Below, in pieces: positions 34,975-47,661 of a DNA stretch of 64,000 nt (its first letter is position 1; each line of letters starts with the position of its first letter). A program made the translations under genes and the position numbers. A model generated the notes under the pieces. The model was given only the letters and a program-made list of their open reading frames with translations, was not told the origin of the DNA and ran no database searches. The DNA comes from Glebionis coronaria (Eukaryota; Streptophyta; Magnoliopsida; Asterales; Asteraceae): assembly GCA_025667525.1 (NCBI GenBank), contig CM046875.1, positions 287,636,140 to 287,700,139 of the forward strand, given 5' to 3'.

Positions 34975-35843
34975 CTCATATAAAAAACCAAGTTCATTGA
35001 AGAAATTCTCGTAAGTCGGAGAGAATAAATCAACATCGCCCTCATCTCCCGGAGGAAATGGGGAAAATGAGAACTTTCAAAAGTGAAATTCTCATAGCAT
35101 GGAGAAAAATCATCATTAAGAGCGACCTCGTCCGTAAGCTTCGCAAAAGTTGGTTCATTACAAACCTCATCAAATAATTTGTCGAGACCCAATTCACTAA
35201 TCTCACTCGATGTATCACAATCCTTAGATGTATTTGGGACATCAAGAGTACGAGTAGGAATCTCAGAAGATGGGTTGAGATAAAAAATATCATCCTCATC
35301 ATCATAAAAATAAAAGGGACGCACAGGAGGCGGAGAGGTATAATCACTAAGATTAGATACTTGCTTTTGTCGCTGTCGCTGTTCCTCCTCCCATGTTTCT
35401 TTTAGTCGAATTACGCCGTCATGAAGTTTCAAAAGAAGTGCTTGAGTTACGTCATTTGGATTCAAAGAAGGTTGATGATCGAGGGTGTATTGTGGGGGTT
35501 CAAAATTATGAAAGCTGGAATTATAGCACAGATTTGGTTCATAACAATTCATTGGTTGACAATAAGAAGTATCGTGAGGGCCCCCACAATTGTTGCAACA
35601 CGGGTATTGAGAAAAACCCGGTGCAATTTGCGGATACGGATTCACATATAGTGAAGAGGGTGAAATAGTTTCATTAGAGGTGAAGGATGAATTGAAGTAT
35701 GAATTGATCGAATTGCACGACAGACAATGTCCAAATTCGTAATTAGGGATATCCATTCCGCACCGTTTGCATGAACACCATTGACAGGATTGACTATCAG
35801 ACGATGGTCTTCCACACCCTACACAATCAACAAACGAATCCAT
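34941..35843 (-). CDS. Zinc-knuckle gag-like protein of the TRI element, copy 2
   Basis: 300 residues, collinear with 19217-20080. Same MDSFVDC start, Cys-rich N-terminus, CNNCGGPHDTSYC knuckle, coiled segment and acidic tail. It is longer only because the shifted frame stays open for 13 more codons. Keeping an open frame in both copies suggests the protein was functional until recently, or that both derive from one recent source. No enzyme domain is seen. Confidence 0.6.
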   Translation of the reverse strand: MDSFVDCVGCGRPSSDSQSCQWCSCKRCGMDIPNYEFGHCLSCNSINSYFNSSFTSNETISPSSLYVNPYPQIAPGFSQYPCCNNCGGPHDTSYCQPMNCYEPNLCYNSSFHNFEPPQYTLDHQPSLNPNDVTQALLLKLHDGVIRLKETWEEEQRQRQKQVSNLSDYTSPPPVRPFYFYDDEDDIFYLNPSSEIPTRTLDVPNTSKDCDTSSEISELGLDKLFDEVCNEPTFAKLTDEVALNDDFSPCYENFTFESSHFPHFLREMRAMLIYSLRLTRISSMNLVFYMRWKTLFFATNF

Positions 35844-36073
35844 TAAGAATTAAACACAATAGAGGAGTCAGTGGAATATTTTTTGTGCAAAACTTTTGAA
35901 AAATAAATGCTTTTTATGATTTTTTAAATGTTTTTGGATTTTTGAAAATTTTGATTTTTTAGGATTTTTTGAAAATTTTTGAAATTTTTGCAAGGAAAAT
36001 AACGTTAAAAAGTGAACGGATCCCAAAATCCAATGCGTCTCTCACAAAAAACTGTTAATCTTCACGAAAAGAG
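35844..36073 (-). other. Leader of TRI internal 2
   Basis: T-rich, alignable with 20081-20314 with a few small indels. Confidence 0.6.
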
Positions 36074-36088
36074 CCGGCAACGGTGTCA
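36074..36088 (-). other. Primer binding site of TRI internal 2 (mutated)
   Basis: ccggcaacggtgtca: recognisable by position, but the core GGCGCCA is changed to GGTGTCA; both changes are C to T. Confidence 0.65.
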
Positions 36089-36091
36089 TTT

Positions 36092-37823
36092 TAATATATA
36101 GATTTTATGTGAGAGTGAAATTATGTCTAATCGAATTGACCACGGTTAAACGTGCGATTCAGTTTTTTTGGTATAAAAAGCAAATGTCGTTGATTAACTA
36201 TTTAAAATAAAGATAAAAACTTTAAAGTTATAAACTAAAAATAAAGACTTAAAAATAAATGACAAAAGATTAAAACTTGATGAAAAGTAAATTTGAAAAT
36301 AAACTAAGACAAAACACTTGAAAATAAAACTTAATAAAAATGGCGGGAAAATTAAGATTTAAATTTAAGTCGGAATCGAAAACAAAATTCATAATTCGGA
36401 ATCTATATCCTATATGCAATTCGGAATAACACAAGCATGACCTAGTTCGGAATACAAACCCTAGACCTAATCCGGAATCCGTGACACAACAAAGTAATTC
36501 GGAATATGTTTTAACCATACAATTCGGAATAAGCAATGTCTATCTAATCCGGAATCTACATTCCGGATAAGGAAACAATCTGGAATCCCTGTCCAACATA
36601 CAATCCGGAATGTTGATTAAGTCGTAATTCGGAATGGAGATTTTGCAATTAATTGGGAATGCAATTTACTCTAGACCTAATTCGGGAAACAACCATTGTA
36701 CTCAATTCGGAATACCAACATTACTATTAATTCGGAATGATGAAACCTAATTCGGAATGAATGTTTGGCACTCAATCCGGAATAATGTTTGCTAGATCTA
36801 ATCCGGAATAATTAGTTTGGAAGCTAATTCAGAATGAAATGTTTTAAAGTAATTCGGTATAAGGGTTTTAAGAACCCGGATTAAGAAAATAAGCTAAAAA
36901 CTAATAAGCAATTAACCAAAACTTTAACCAAGCTAATTTTAAGAAAAACTAAATAAGCCACAAATTAAAAACTTTAAAAACACTAAATAATCAAAATATT
37001 CAAAATCAACTTTTAAAAGATTAAACTATTAAAAACACTTAATTAAAAAAACAAAACAAACACACAATAAGAAATAAGCACAATAAGCTAAAACATCAAA
37101 CACATGAAAACAATAAGAACAATCGAATAAGCACATCAATCAAACAAAGAACAAGATTAAACAAACTACATGATTAACCAAATCAAACAAAAGATTTTAA
37201 AAACAAGAAAGGTAGAATGAGAATGATTATGAAAATCTTGAAATTAAAATGAAGATTAAAGATTCAAGATTACAAGATTAAGATTGAAAAGCTTAAAAAC
37301 CTTTAGAGAGAGAAAGTAATTATCCTACTCCTACTCCTAAACTAATCTATCTAATAATGAAAAACTTGTTACAAATGATGGAAAATAAACTATATATAGT
37401 GGAGGAGTGTATGGTGTTGTTGCTTCCATCTTTCACTTTGTCTTCTCGTCTTTTAATTAATTTGCTTTTCTCGACTTTGTCTCGGGATTTTTCGAATGAT
37501 AAAATGAACTCGTCTTCTAATTTTCTTCTTTTATTAGATTTGGCTCTTCGACTTCGTTAAACTTCCGTCTTTAGTCTTTTTCTTCGATAAATCTTTAGAA
37601 TAAGCCTTTGACTTCCGTTCTTTTTAGACTCTTGATCTTTTGACTTCGTCTTTTGTCTTTTGCTTCGATAAAAGCCCGTGAAAGCCCATGTTTTCTTCCT
37701 TTTTCATATTTTGGTCCTAAAACACAAACCACGCATTTCGAATTTTACGACATTAAATACACGCTTTGGCTTGGTTTTCATTATAATTAAGTGGCAAAAG
37801 GATAAGTGTTTTCACACTTATTA
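36092..37823 (-). repeat. LTR C of TRI (family 2, 1732 bp)
   Basis: TAATATATAG to CACTTATTA, next to right flank GTCAC. TATA box 37390-37399. CGGAAT array at about 36390-36870, with the hairpin at 36547-36568. It is the 5' LTR for internal 2. Confidence 0.85.
37390..37399 (-). promoter_or_regulatory. TATA box of LTR C
   Basis: CTATATATAG, same context as LTR A. Confidence 0.6.
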
Positions 37824-40329
37824 GTCACAATCAAGCAAGAAATCAACAAAACATTCAGCCAATTGATACAGTTTAAGCAATTAGTACACAGACATGGACA
37901 TATGCTTTAACTGATGAATAAGGAGAGTTTAAGCAAGTATAAGCCCACAAGATTTCAATAAATGCATACAACACCAATAACAAACTTAATTAAATACAAA
38001 TAAACTTGTTTCATGCATTAACTTCAAGATTAGAACTATTTTAAACCCTAAATGATGTTTTTGATATGAAATGATGAACACCAAAGCCTGTTACTGATGC
38101 ACTTGACCAAAACATGAACTTCAAATCCCCAAATCCATTAATCAGGTTGCAAGAACTTTGGTTTATCACTTGTTAGCCCTAGTTTAGCATGAAATATAGG
38201 TGATGACAAGTTTTCAACTCACAAAGACCTAAAACAACTTGGTTAAAGCAAAGATTCAGATTTGGTGTTTTAGTTCACAAGATGAGCAAATTTTAACACA
38301 AGAACACGTTAATATCAGATACAAACAAACCTTAACTCTAAACACCTACTCAATCTTACCAAAACTTATCAAAACATGCAGTCCCAAACAACCTTTTAAA
38401 AACAGATTCAAGATTTTAACAAAGCAAATATGTTTTTCAGTCCAAGAAAATCTTAACCAAGCATTCAAACAACAATATTATGAACTTAGAACCATATTGC
38501 ATGCATCAAACAACACCATACAATAGAAGATACCAAAATCACTTTGAAAAAGTCTTAAAAGGGAGAAAATTATGCAAACCTCAGGGATGTACTTCCACAC
38601 CCCCGAATGTTAAAGCTTATGTGATAGCAAGAACAAAATCAAGCTTCCAATACACTGCTAAGATTCAACAAAGTTAGGAAACATAGATTATATAAAGAAA
38701 ATTAAAAAGATCTTGGTGATTTTGAGTAAACACCACAAGATTTGCAGCCTAAATATATGAACCCACTACACCTTGATTTGTTTAATCAGGGTGTTATGGT
38801 CATGCATATATCCAAACCTACAAGCTAATGGGTCTTATCTTCTCAACCAAAAACCTTACTGAAACTTGAAATATCCAACACTTAGAAAACTGAAAACCTT
38901 TTGAAACACCACTTGAAAACTTGAAAACTTAAAAACTTAAAAACTTTAAAACCTTTTGAAACAAACTTAAAACATGTAAACAATAACAGGAAAAGTAAAT
39001 ATGGAGCTTGGAATTCGTCAACAAAGTTCAAACTTTTTCATTCACTAGAACAAAGATTTACAGACTTGTGACCAAAAGAAAACCAAGAACAAGTGAAAAA
39101 GATAAACCCTAAGGCCTTTATATAGGCATACAAATGAACTAGAAGCTCATAAAAAAAACTAGAAACCCTAAGCTTAAGTTCCCAAAAATGCCCTTTGAAG
39201 CTTGAATATCTTGAGCCCATGTGAAGGTTCTTTGGCTGTTTGTGGAGATGCCAGCATGGTAGGAGTGATCCTAGACGTCCAAATGAAGCTTAGAAATGAA
39301 GCTAAGCTATGGGACGTTGATTCCCTGGCACAACTTTGTCTTCATGCAGGTTCGTGGGTCAGGGGAGGTCTCATGTGACTCCTAGGATGAGGTGGCAGCC
39401 AAGTAAGTTGTGGGGTTTTGTTTATTAAACCCTTAATCATGATTCTGGAGCAGATTATCACTTGATTTTTCGCGATTAAGAAAAATCCAATTTTTGTTCT
39501 TGGTGTAAAATAGTGTGGGTTTTGATCCAGGTTTAGTTTTAAATATGTGTTAAGGTGCCAAGTTAATAAACTAATTAAGAATTAGTTTATTAACCGGTTA
39601 GTGGATGGGTGAGGTGGCAAAAGGGTGGGATGTGATTGGAGGATGGGATTGAGTGGGTGATGTGTCACATTGGGATTGGTCTAGGTTACTTTCTTGGTCG
39701 GCCAGATTTAACCCCTCGCATTTCTTCTTTGTTTCATTTGTAGTTTAAACAGCCATATCTGAATTTCCTTTTGTATTTGAAGTTTCAAACTTCAAACTTT
39801 GGCCACAAACATTTTTGCAAAGTAGAATCAAGGGCTTGTTTTGTGATTTCATGATATTTGAAGGGCCATTCTTGACATGTCTTCATACTTCAAGGTCTTC
39901 ACTTGTATTTTGACTTTATGGAGGACTAAAAGTGACAATTCTTCAATTTGTAGGGACCAATCTTGCCAATTCTTCAAAGTTGAGCGTCCTTTTTGTAACT
40001 TGGACAAACTTTTTGAACCAAAATTGTAACTAAGAATATACAAGCGTATAAAGTGTCATTTCTTCAATAATGAAGGACCCTTCTTGTACAATCTTCAATT
40101 CTTCAAGGACTTCTCTTGGAAAATCAACACTTGGGTCTGGTTCATTGTGCGGCTTCTTTTCCCGTGTTCGTTTTTGATTGATTCTTGTGATCTTTTGTCA
40201 TTTTATCGATATCCGTATCTAAAATACACACTGAACAAACACAAGCATATATTTGGCACTTTTTATGATATTTTTACCATATTAAGCCCGTTTTGGACGA
40301 TGAGACTATGTATAAAAGCAGTCTCATCA
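37824..40329 (-). repeat. 3' LTR of element II, right segment
   Basis: Continues the LTR interrupted at 14764 and ends CTCATCA at 40329, next to the PPT. In sense this is U3 and the start of R. A strong TATA box is at 39116-39124. Confidence 0.85.
39116..39124 (-). promoter_or_regulatory. TATA box of the element II LTR
   Basis: TATATAAAG in sense, in the same place as TATAAAAG at 55820 in the element III LTR. The element I equivalent near 4340 has decayed to AATAAAAG. Confidence 0.65.
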
Positions 40330-40367
40330 CTCCCCCATACTAAACTATTGTCGTGCCCTCACGCAAT
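40330..40367 (-). other. PPT and adjoining hairpin, element II
   Basis: ctcccccatactaaa (40330-40344), in sense TTTAGTATGGGGGAG, abuts the LTR. The hairpin at 40347-40367 has stems ATTG/CAAT and CGTG/CACG around CCCT, with one bulged base. Confidence 0.75.
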
Positions 40368-40903
40368 GCTAGAATAAAGTATCTTAGCACCTCCAAAATT
40401 CATTTTTATGGACTTTTATTGAAACGTAAACTTACTACACTACTACTACTTGCGTTTTAGACATAATGTATGATTTTCATCGCAAAATGGGACGTTTAGG
40501 TTCATAGAACAAGAACACGTGAATGCTTCGTTAGAAATAATTTCGTCATCCTCGATTTTCACCCAATTTCATGCCAAGCTAATAACTAGCTTTTACCTAG
40601 TAAGAAAATTATCGTTCTAGTGTTCTAATCGAATTGATCTAGGTTCTCTATGTGACTCTAATGTTCTTTGGTGGAAACAAAAATGTGTCGTTGTAGTATT
40701 TATAAGTGCAAAACAATTAAAGTAAAATGACTTTAATGTAAATCTAAAACTAATTTAAAATAATGGGCGAGTATTTTAAAAACGTGACGAAAAGTAAATT
40801 AATAAAATGACAAAAGTTAAAAGCGTGACGGAAATTAAAATTAGACAAAGTATTAAAATGAAAGCGTAAAAGTAAACAAGACAAAACATAGAAAATAACC
40901 CAC

Positions 40904-41370
40904 CATCGGAATATATTCCGATGAGACTCACCATCGGAATGTACACAAACCTCACAATCGGAATGTTGATTGGAACAATTAGATCGGAATACCCTGTCAC
41001 TTATTCAGATCGGAATGTCCAAACAAACCCTTTGATCGGAATGAAAACTACCTCCAGATCGGAATGTCACCTATCGGAATATGGCCCAGATCGCAATGCA
41101 GTCCAGATCGCAATGTGTCAGATCGCAATACAGTTCAGATCGGAATGATACTAAGAAAAATTGGGCAGCACTTTGTTTTAGTGAAGCCTTAAGAGCCGTC
41201 GCAATCCCGATCGCAATGTGCGATCGGAACCTTGATCGGAATAAGGGGGTAATTCACTCAATCGCAATCCCGGATCGGAATGCAAAACCCTTTGGCCAAT
41301 ACTGTCACTATCGGAATGTGGTAAAGCAAACCATCGCAATGTGGAGAAAACCCTTACTTTCCGATGGATA
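40904..41370 (-). repeat. ATCGGAATG motif array in the 3' LTR of H
   Basis: Same location in the LTR as the CGGAAT array of TRI, but the flanking consensus is GATCGGAATG with a GATCGCAATG sub-type. The first unit is a palindrome, CATCGGAATA/TATTCCGATG. Array in the other LTR: about 48228-48690. Confidence 0.85.
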
Positions 41371-41941
41371 CAAATTCGTAATAAGCTCGAATCTTAATAA
41401 GCTATTCTAATAAGCAGTAACAAAATAAATTCGAATGAAATGAAAACAAGGCGAGACAAAAAGTTAAAAAGTTAAAACCTTTTCAAAATTTAAAAGACGA
41501 AACTTAAATGAAATTAAAACTTAAAAAGTAAAACTTTTAAGAAAACTTTCAAAACAATTAAGCCAAATACCAAATAAGCACATAAGATTGTCAAACTTAT
41601 GGCTATTTCGTATGAAATCTTAAAAGGAAAAAGAAAAGACAAGACTTTTAATCAAATAAGCAATGGATTAAGCAAAACCTTGCTTAGTCCGAAAATCAAA
41701 CCGAATCAAAAAGAAGAAGAGTAGAATGAGATTTACGAAAGTAAACTTGATCAAATGATAAAGAAAGATTAAAGACACGAATTTAAAGAACACAAATTAA
41801 AACACTTACATGGAAATTAAAGGGATACTTAAAGTGCAAAACATGTATTAAAAATGACAAGTAATTAAAGGTGCATAAAATAAAACTGGAAGAGCTAATT
41901 TGTCAAGTTAGCCAACAAAATGAAAAGGGATTAAAACTAAA

Positions 41942-41951
41942 CTATATATAG
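41942..41951 (-). promoter_or_regulatory. TATA box, 3' LTR of H
   Basis: CTATATATAG. The copy in the 5' LTR, which would drive transcription, is at 49270-49279. Confidence 0.6.
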
Positions 41952-42441
41952 GGGAGGATTAGGAAGCTTCCTCCCCTCCTTCCTTTTCTCTTAATTGCAA
42001 GATTAAGTCCTTCCTTCTTTAATCTTCTTTTAATTGCACCATTAGTCCTTAAGCCTTTATTCTTCATTAATCTTGGACTTTAAATGGTTTTGTCTCGGGA
42101 TTTCTTTGAACTCGTCTTGTAATTCTTCAATAAATTAGACTTGAGTTCTTCGGCTTTAAGTAAACTTCCGTCTTTTGACTTTTTCTTTGATAAATCTTCA
42201 GAATTGGTCTTGGACTTCCGTTCTTTTTGCACTCTTGACTTCTCGACTTCGTCTTTCATCTTTTTCTTCAATAAAAGCCTGTGAATGCCCGTGTTTTCTC
42301 CACTTTTCACCTTTTCGTCCTAAATCACAACAAAAACACAAACCACGCATAATTCCGACATAAATGACATAAAATACACGCTTTGGCTCAGTTATTATTG
42401 TAATTAAGTGGTAGAAAGGATGGGTGTTTACACACCTATCA

Positions 42442-42481
42442 AATCCCCTACACTTGACCATTGCAATGTCCACATGCAATG
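42442..42481 (-). other. PPT and adjoining hairpin, element H
   Basis: aatcccctacacttg (42442-42456), then CATTGCA/TGCAATG stem (42459-42481). Confidence 0.75.
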
Positions 42482-44068
42482 CATTAGTTACAAAGCACGT
42501 TTACATTTTTCATCACAATCAATCCATAATGGCCTTTATTAAAGAGATAGAAAATTAAAAACATACAAAGTAAAGAAATCAAAAACATACCTTGGGTTTT
42601 GGAAATGTCATGAATAATCATCATCCTCAAGTTTTCACTTTCTCCAAACCAAGCTTAAAAACGAGATCATTGTTATTATAAGTTAGCAAACTAACACGAA
42701 CTCATGTGGGCCAATTATTCACTTAGACTCCCTTATTCCTAGGTGTATCTCTTATATTTTATTGGTGTCTTGAATGATCACGAAGATGCATTTTTGACTT
42801 ATTTCGATAGTTATTTAGTCCGAAAATAAAGTGAACGATTTAATCAATAGTTAGCTAAAGGACAAAATCTTTTAAAACTGCTTCTCGGGACCTCATAAAG
42901 TTCATATCTTGGCATAACTCGCTTCGCGATTTGAGACCTTTCTCGGAGCGATATTTGGCAGCGACTTCATACTTCAAACCTTGAGAGACGTTCATGAAAT
43001 AATGGTCTTCTCTTCATAATGGAATTTCTTCACTTGAAGTTTTAAGAGATTCATACTTGGACCACGACTTCTTCATTTTTCTCTAATCTTTATTTTGGAC
43101 TTTGATATACAACGATCCGCCTCCTTTTATGACTTGGATCTATTTATCCTCATACCTTGCTAGGGTCTTTTCGGATACACTTCTCCATGACTTTTGGGGA
43201 GTTTTTGCTTTTCGTCGTGTGTCTCGATCCTTCATATTGATTTTCGATAAATGATTCTTCACATCACTTTGGATCTTTAGCAACAAAATATAGCCCTCAT
43301 GTCTTGTTAGGACCTTTTTGGACTCGCCAATCTTCGCATCCCGCTTCAATAAGTTATGCCTTGGCTATGAACTCTAATCCATACCGAGAAACTTTTAAAT
43401 GATCTTGGGCTAGAAGCTAAGTAACTTTTCAAATCGTACAACCTTATTTATTGCAGATAAATTTATTAGCAGGCGATGGGAGAATAGGCTTATAATTAAC
43501 TCACATAAATTCACGAAAGAATACCGAACTTATAATTGGCTCTATCATCTCTCGTTCTCCACAGTTTAAAATCTCAAGTAATGAGACTCGTGGACGCTTA
43601 GCCTATTAAATCAAAGTTTGGGGTTTTCGAGTCGCCTATAGGATCTTGCAAATTCTTAGACTCTTTCAAGTTTAGAAATCGCATTTTAAAGTTCCCTTGA
43701 TAAACGACTCTCTAGGATCAATTATAGTAACTTGCTAAAAGTTCTTGTTCTTAACCGGTGAGAGTTAAGACTTTCGCGTTTTATAGCTCCCTATATAAAA
43801 GCCTAGCAAAACTTGACTTAAACACGTTAAGGATACTAGCTAGAGTAAACTTAGATAAGTAAACACGCGTTGAGTCAAAAGATTCACAACATTTGAAAAT
43901 TAAAACAACTTTATTAAACATTTATTCTAATAAGGCAAGAAAATAACTATATAAAAAGAAAAACTAATAGGCCAAAATAGATCAAAAATTTTGAAAAATG
44001 TCGAAAAATTGATTTTCCGGTTAAAATGAGGACAAATACAAGGAAAAGGCCACTTAACTTCGATAGAA
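42482..44068 (-). other. Conserved 3' non-coding region, element H
   Basis: Alignable throughout with TRI and K. The cttattcctaggtgtatctc block is at about 42732. No ORF is supported. Confidence 0.65.
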
Positions 44069-44140
44069 GTCCCCCCTACACTTAACATAAACATTGTCCT
44101 CAATGTTTAAGCATGTGGGAGTAAACTCCCCTACACTTAG
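44069..44140 (-). other. Internal PPT copies M2 and M3 with hairpin, element H
   Basis: gtcccccctacactta (44069-44084), AACATTG-TCCT-CAATGTT (44090-44107), ctcccctacacttag (44126-44140). All three are intact. Confidence 0.7.
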
Positions 44141-44361
44141 GACATTGTGCACGTTGTTTAAATCTCGCTAAGAAAGAGACAACTAAAGAGATTCCTATTT
44201 TATGATTGAGAAAATATAAAATAGTGAATCGAAAAGAGTTTAGGATAGAACCGGGAAGAAGTGAATCACGGAATCACGGGTCGTCAAGAATCATCAAGAG
44301 TGGATCATTGAGCGCTCGAATCCCTGATTAAGAAGAGAGGGGAGGAAAGCAAACCAACGGG

Positions 44362-44463
44362 TCTCCCCTACACTTATGGTAAAGACAGCGTAAAGATAGA
44401 TGCATGGGTTTCCTCCCAAGAAGCGCTTGGTTTTTTATTACCGAGTCGTGAGCCTGACTCGAC
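44362..44463 (-). other. Internal PPT copy M4 and end-of-coding block, element H
   Basis: M4 tctcccctacactta (44362-44376). TTTCCTCCCAAG/AAGCGCTT block from about 44407. CGAGTC-8 nt-GACTCG hairpin at 44442-44461; its loop differs from TRI at two bases while the stem is unchanged. Confidence 0.72.
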
Positions 44464-44534
44464 CTTGATTATCAACGGAAGAAGCATGAAACATATCCAC
44501 CAGGATCAAAGACATAGTTTTCGTCCATCAAATA

Positions 44535-45959
44535 TCACAAGCTTAAGGCGAACAAGGCAAGCCAAAGAAGAGTAGGCAAGGTTCCCTTAAGCAGCGATGG
44601 AGCACGGTGGAAGCAAGGGTGAAGTGGTGCAAGTAGATTTCCATAAATTCCAAAAATATTTCCTTTTATTTCATCAGGTGGATACTGAGATGGCTTAAAG
44701 ATTGCAATACCGGGGTCGAACACCTTTTCCTTTAAGGGAAAATAACACTCAGGCTCAGCAGAATGGGAAGAAGATCCGCGACGAAGCACGACCTCGTCCT
44801 CAGAAGGGGGACAAAGAGGTGTTAACTCATACGTGCTGCGGATATTGGTGTCGACCGGTTTCTTCCCCTTTGAAAGAATGTTCTTCAAATCCAAAGTAGG
44901 ATCAAGACGATAATCTTCAAAGTCCAAAGGAGGAGCATCACTCTCATGAGGGAAGTAAGTATTGAGAAATGCAGAGAAGTCTTCCTCAAATGAGTAATCG
45001 TCCAAAGTAGGATCGAGTGATGGCGGAGGATCTTCATCATGTGAAGAATCACTCGAAAGAGTATCAGCCTCATCGAAATCATCATATGTGGGCAGCTCGG
45101 GATACTCAGAAGTAAGGTCATCATAATAATCCGAATCTGAGCTAGAATCATCATCATCATAAGCATCAAAGACCGGTGGAGAATCATAAATGGGAGAAGG
45201 TTCCAAATTGGATAGAGAATCATCCACGTCATCATTAAAAAGTGGATTATCAATGCAAGAGTCGAATAGAAGATTGTTGTAGACGACAAAATCATCAAGC
45301 ACATTAATCATATTCACTGATTCGAGGCCTCCAAAGGATTTGCCTGTAAGCTTTCCCATTTTAAAAACTTGTGCATCATCCCCGACTCTTAAGATTAACT
45401 CACCCTCGGCCACATCCACTAAAGCTCGTCCGGTTCGCAAGAATGGCCGACCAAGTATTAAAGGAATACGAGGGTCCATTTCATAATCAACAACGACAAA
45501 ATCGACCGGGAAAGTAAATGTGCCAACTTTGATGAACACATCTTCGGCTATACCAACAGGGTAAGCGAGAGTGCGATTTGCAAGTTCAAGAGTCATCTTT
45601 GTTGGAGTGAGGTCGGGTAATGATAGTGTTTTCCAAACACTCAATGGCATAAGATTAATACTGGCCCCGAGATCAGCAAGAGCAGTAAATTCTTCAGTTT
45701 TGTTGAAAACGCAAGGCAACACAAAACGACCGGGATCTCCAAGCTTTTCCGGAAGTTCTTTAAGAATAACTGCAGAGCAGTTTTCATTTAAGCGTGTGTT
45801 GGCGAGTTCAATCAGCTTCTCCTTCTTGTTAAGCAATTCCTTAAATGCTTTAACAAATTTGGGCATGTGGACAAGTGCTTCAAGAAAGCTAATGTTGAAG
45901 TTCATTTGAGAAATCATCTTCACATAGTGTGTCACTTCGGAGTCCTCCTTGGTTAGCAT
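44535..45959 (-). CDS. Aspartic protease with acidic C-terminal extension, element H
   Basis: 474 codons. The sequence before the ATG (the PSRFGKTK linker) is in the same frame, so this is the 3' part of gag-pro rather than an independent gene. Protease active site DLGAS starts at residue 96 (ADLGASINLMP). PRIPLILGRPFLRTGRALVD gives the second half of the fold. From about residue 240 there is a long Asp/Ser-rich region (for example DDDDSSSDSDYYDD), then EKVFDPGIAIF near the end. In an autonomous element RT would start here; instead the frame stops and the conserved end-of-coding block follows. The acidic tail is shared in style with the TRI ORF. Function of the tail unknown. Confidence 0.85.
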   Translation of the reverse strand: MLTKEDSEVTHYVKMISQMNFNISFLEALVHMPKFVKAFKELLNKKEKLIELANTRLNENCSAVILKELPEKLGDPGRFVLPCVFNKTEEFTALADLGASINLMPLSVWKTLSLPDLTPTKMTLELANRTLAYPVGIAEDVFIKVGTFTFPVDFVVVDYEMDPRIPLILGRPFLRTGRALVDVAEGELILRVGDDAQVFKMGKLTGKSFGGLESVNMINVLDDFVVYNNLLFDSCIDNPLFNDDVDDSLSNLEPSPIYDSPPVFDAYDDDDSSSDSDYYDDLTSEYPELPTYDDFDEADTLSSDSSHDEDPPPSLDPTLDDYSFEEDFSAFLNTYFPHESDAPPLDFEDYRLDPTLDLKNILSKGKKPVDTNIRSTYELTPLCPPSEDEVVLRRGSSSHSAEPECYFPLKEKVFDPGIAIFKPSQYPPDEIKGNIFGIYGNLLAPLHPCFHRAPSLLKGTLPTLLWLALFALSL

Positions 45960-46306
45960 TTTGGTCTTGCCAAAACGAGAAGGATAAGGGATATTGGGTT
46001 TGGGTGGTGAAGGTGCAGGTGTAGTAGGTACAGGTTGAGATGTTGAAGGTTCCTTCCGAGGTACATCGTCATGACGAGGCGGAGACGGTAATGGTGCACT
46101 AATACTAGGTGTAGGAGGAGTAGGGATAAATGGTGGTGGAGGAGGTGTAGACGATGGGGTGGGATTGGTGGTCCTACGATGGTGACTCCACTACGAGTAG
46201 TAATAGCACTCACATTTGCTCGCGGATTGGTGACGGTGTTAGAAGGTAGAGAACTTGAAGTAGAAGGTTGAGCTGCGGGCAAGAAACTAGCAAGCATATT
46301 CTTCAA
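45953..46306 (-). pseudogene. Middle part of element H gag, frameshifted segment
   Basis: The first ~50 codons (NMLASFLPAAQPSTSS, VSAITTRSGVTIVGPPIPP) are the linker between gag and protease. After about 46155 the residues become His/Leu-rich nonsense because the true frame switches to that of the protease ORF. Two frameshifts (about 46440 and 46155) therefore break gag-pro into three frames. Confidence 0.75.
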
Positions 46307-46359
46307 ATCATTGGTTTGATTGCTGAAGGAGGATTTAATATTATCTCGAAGCTCGGATC

Positions 46360-47661
46360 TTATCTCATTTCCTTGATTTGTGATATCTCCTTTAAGATTG
46401 ATAATTTGGCTCTGCAGATTCTTGATTTGCTCACCTTGGTTCTCATGATGGCTTCAACATCGGGGTTAATGGGTGGGTTTTGTTGGGCGGGTGGGTGATA
46501 AGGATTAGAAGCTCTTGGTGGGATTTGGTTGCTTCTATTGTAGTTGTTGGCGGGGTTTTGGTTTTGAGGAGAAAAACCAGGTGAAAGGTAGTTGTTGGAA
46601 CGGTAACTCAGCAGATTTCTATCCCCTTGAGGTCGAGCTTGGTAATTTTCCGGTGAATAATTACCATAAGCTGCATACACATTTTCCGGATTTCCTTGAG
46701 TTGAAGGACAATCGGTGTATGAGTGAGGACCGCCGCATGTTTCACAAGGATTAGCAAACGCTTTAACTTGTTGTTGTTGTTGGTTTGAAGCGAGAAGCGT
46801 GATACTTTTTCTCATTTCAGTCATCATGCGGGTGAGTTCGGTCATATCAGGGTTTGCTGAGGTGGAAGAAACAGCGACTCTCGGGTTGTTCCTTGAAGAA
46901 GCAGAGGAATCCCAATTTTTGTGGTGAGTAGTCATGTTCTCAATTAGCTCTCTACACTCCTCGGGTCTCCTTTTCATAAATGTGCCACCGACGGCTGCAT
47001 TAATCGTATCACGATCACGAAAAGTCAAACCGTTGTAGAAAGTATCAATTAATGTGACTGGAAGCATGTTGTGGTTTGGACAACGATCAATCAAGACATT
47101 ATATCTTTCCCAAGCATCAAAAAGAGATTCATCGGGTTCTTGCATGAAACCGCTGATTTGATTGCGAAGGCTCGTGACCATGGATGGTGGAAAGTAGCGC
47201 GATAAAAAGCGTTGAGTCATGTCATCCCAAGTGTGAATAGAATTCTTCGGGAGACGATCAAACCATTTCTCGGCATGATGCGATAAAGTATGTGGGAAGA
47301 GTTGTAGGCGAAGAACATCCATTGTGGCACCAGGCAACTTCATGCTTTGGGTGATTGTAATGAACTTCTCGAGGTGTTTGTTGGCATCATCATCAGGCAT
47401 TCCTCTAAAAGGATTTGTTTGCACTTGCTGAATCATGTGGTGCTTCAACGAAAACTCAGGAGCGTTGATTTGCATCGGCGCAATTGGTCCTCCTCGTCCA
47501 AACATGGTAGGTTGACAAAGCTCCTCCATGGTCCGAAGGTCGGGCTGTGGAAGAACATTGTTGTTATTATTGAGGTGCGGTGGAATATTATTGTTGACAC
47601 CTGACATACTTAAATCTTCTTGAGTCTCGGGCTCTTGATAATTAGAAGATCTAGTACGCAT
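46360..47661 (-). pseudogene. gag: gag of element H
   Basis: I start at MRTRSSNYQEPE (47661), the M-R-T-R start shared with element G; an upstream in-frame Met exists at 47718 but adds a hydrophobic run of leader translation. The capsid domain includes LQLFPHTLSHHAEKWFDRLP, FMQEPDESLFDAWERYNVL and LIDTFYNGLT. The zinc knuckle is C-ET-C-GGP-H-SYTD-C (CX2CX3HX4C), the same spacing as in the TRI protein. The C-terminus after about residue 415 is frameshifted and continues in 45953-46306. Expected to package H RNA when intact; RT and integrase would have to come from a partner such as K. Confidence 0.85.

Larger units (their letters stand above)
40580..42441 (-). repeat. 3' LTR of element H
   Basis: Plus ends TAATAACTAG and CACCTATCA. 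TATA box 41942-41951. Array of about twenty GATCGGAATG/GATCGCAATG units at about 40904-41370, beginning with a 20-bp perfect palindrome at 40904-40923. Confidence 0.9.
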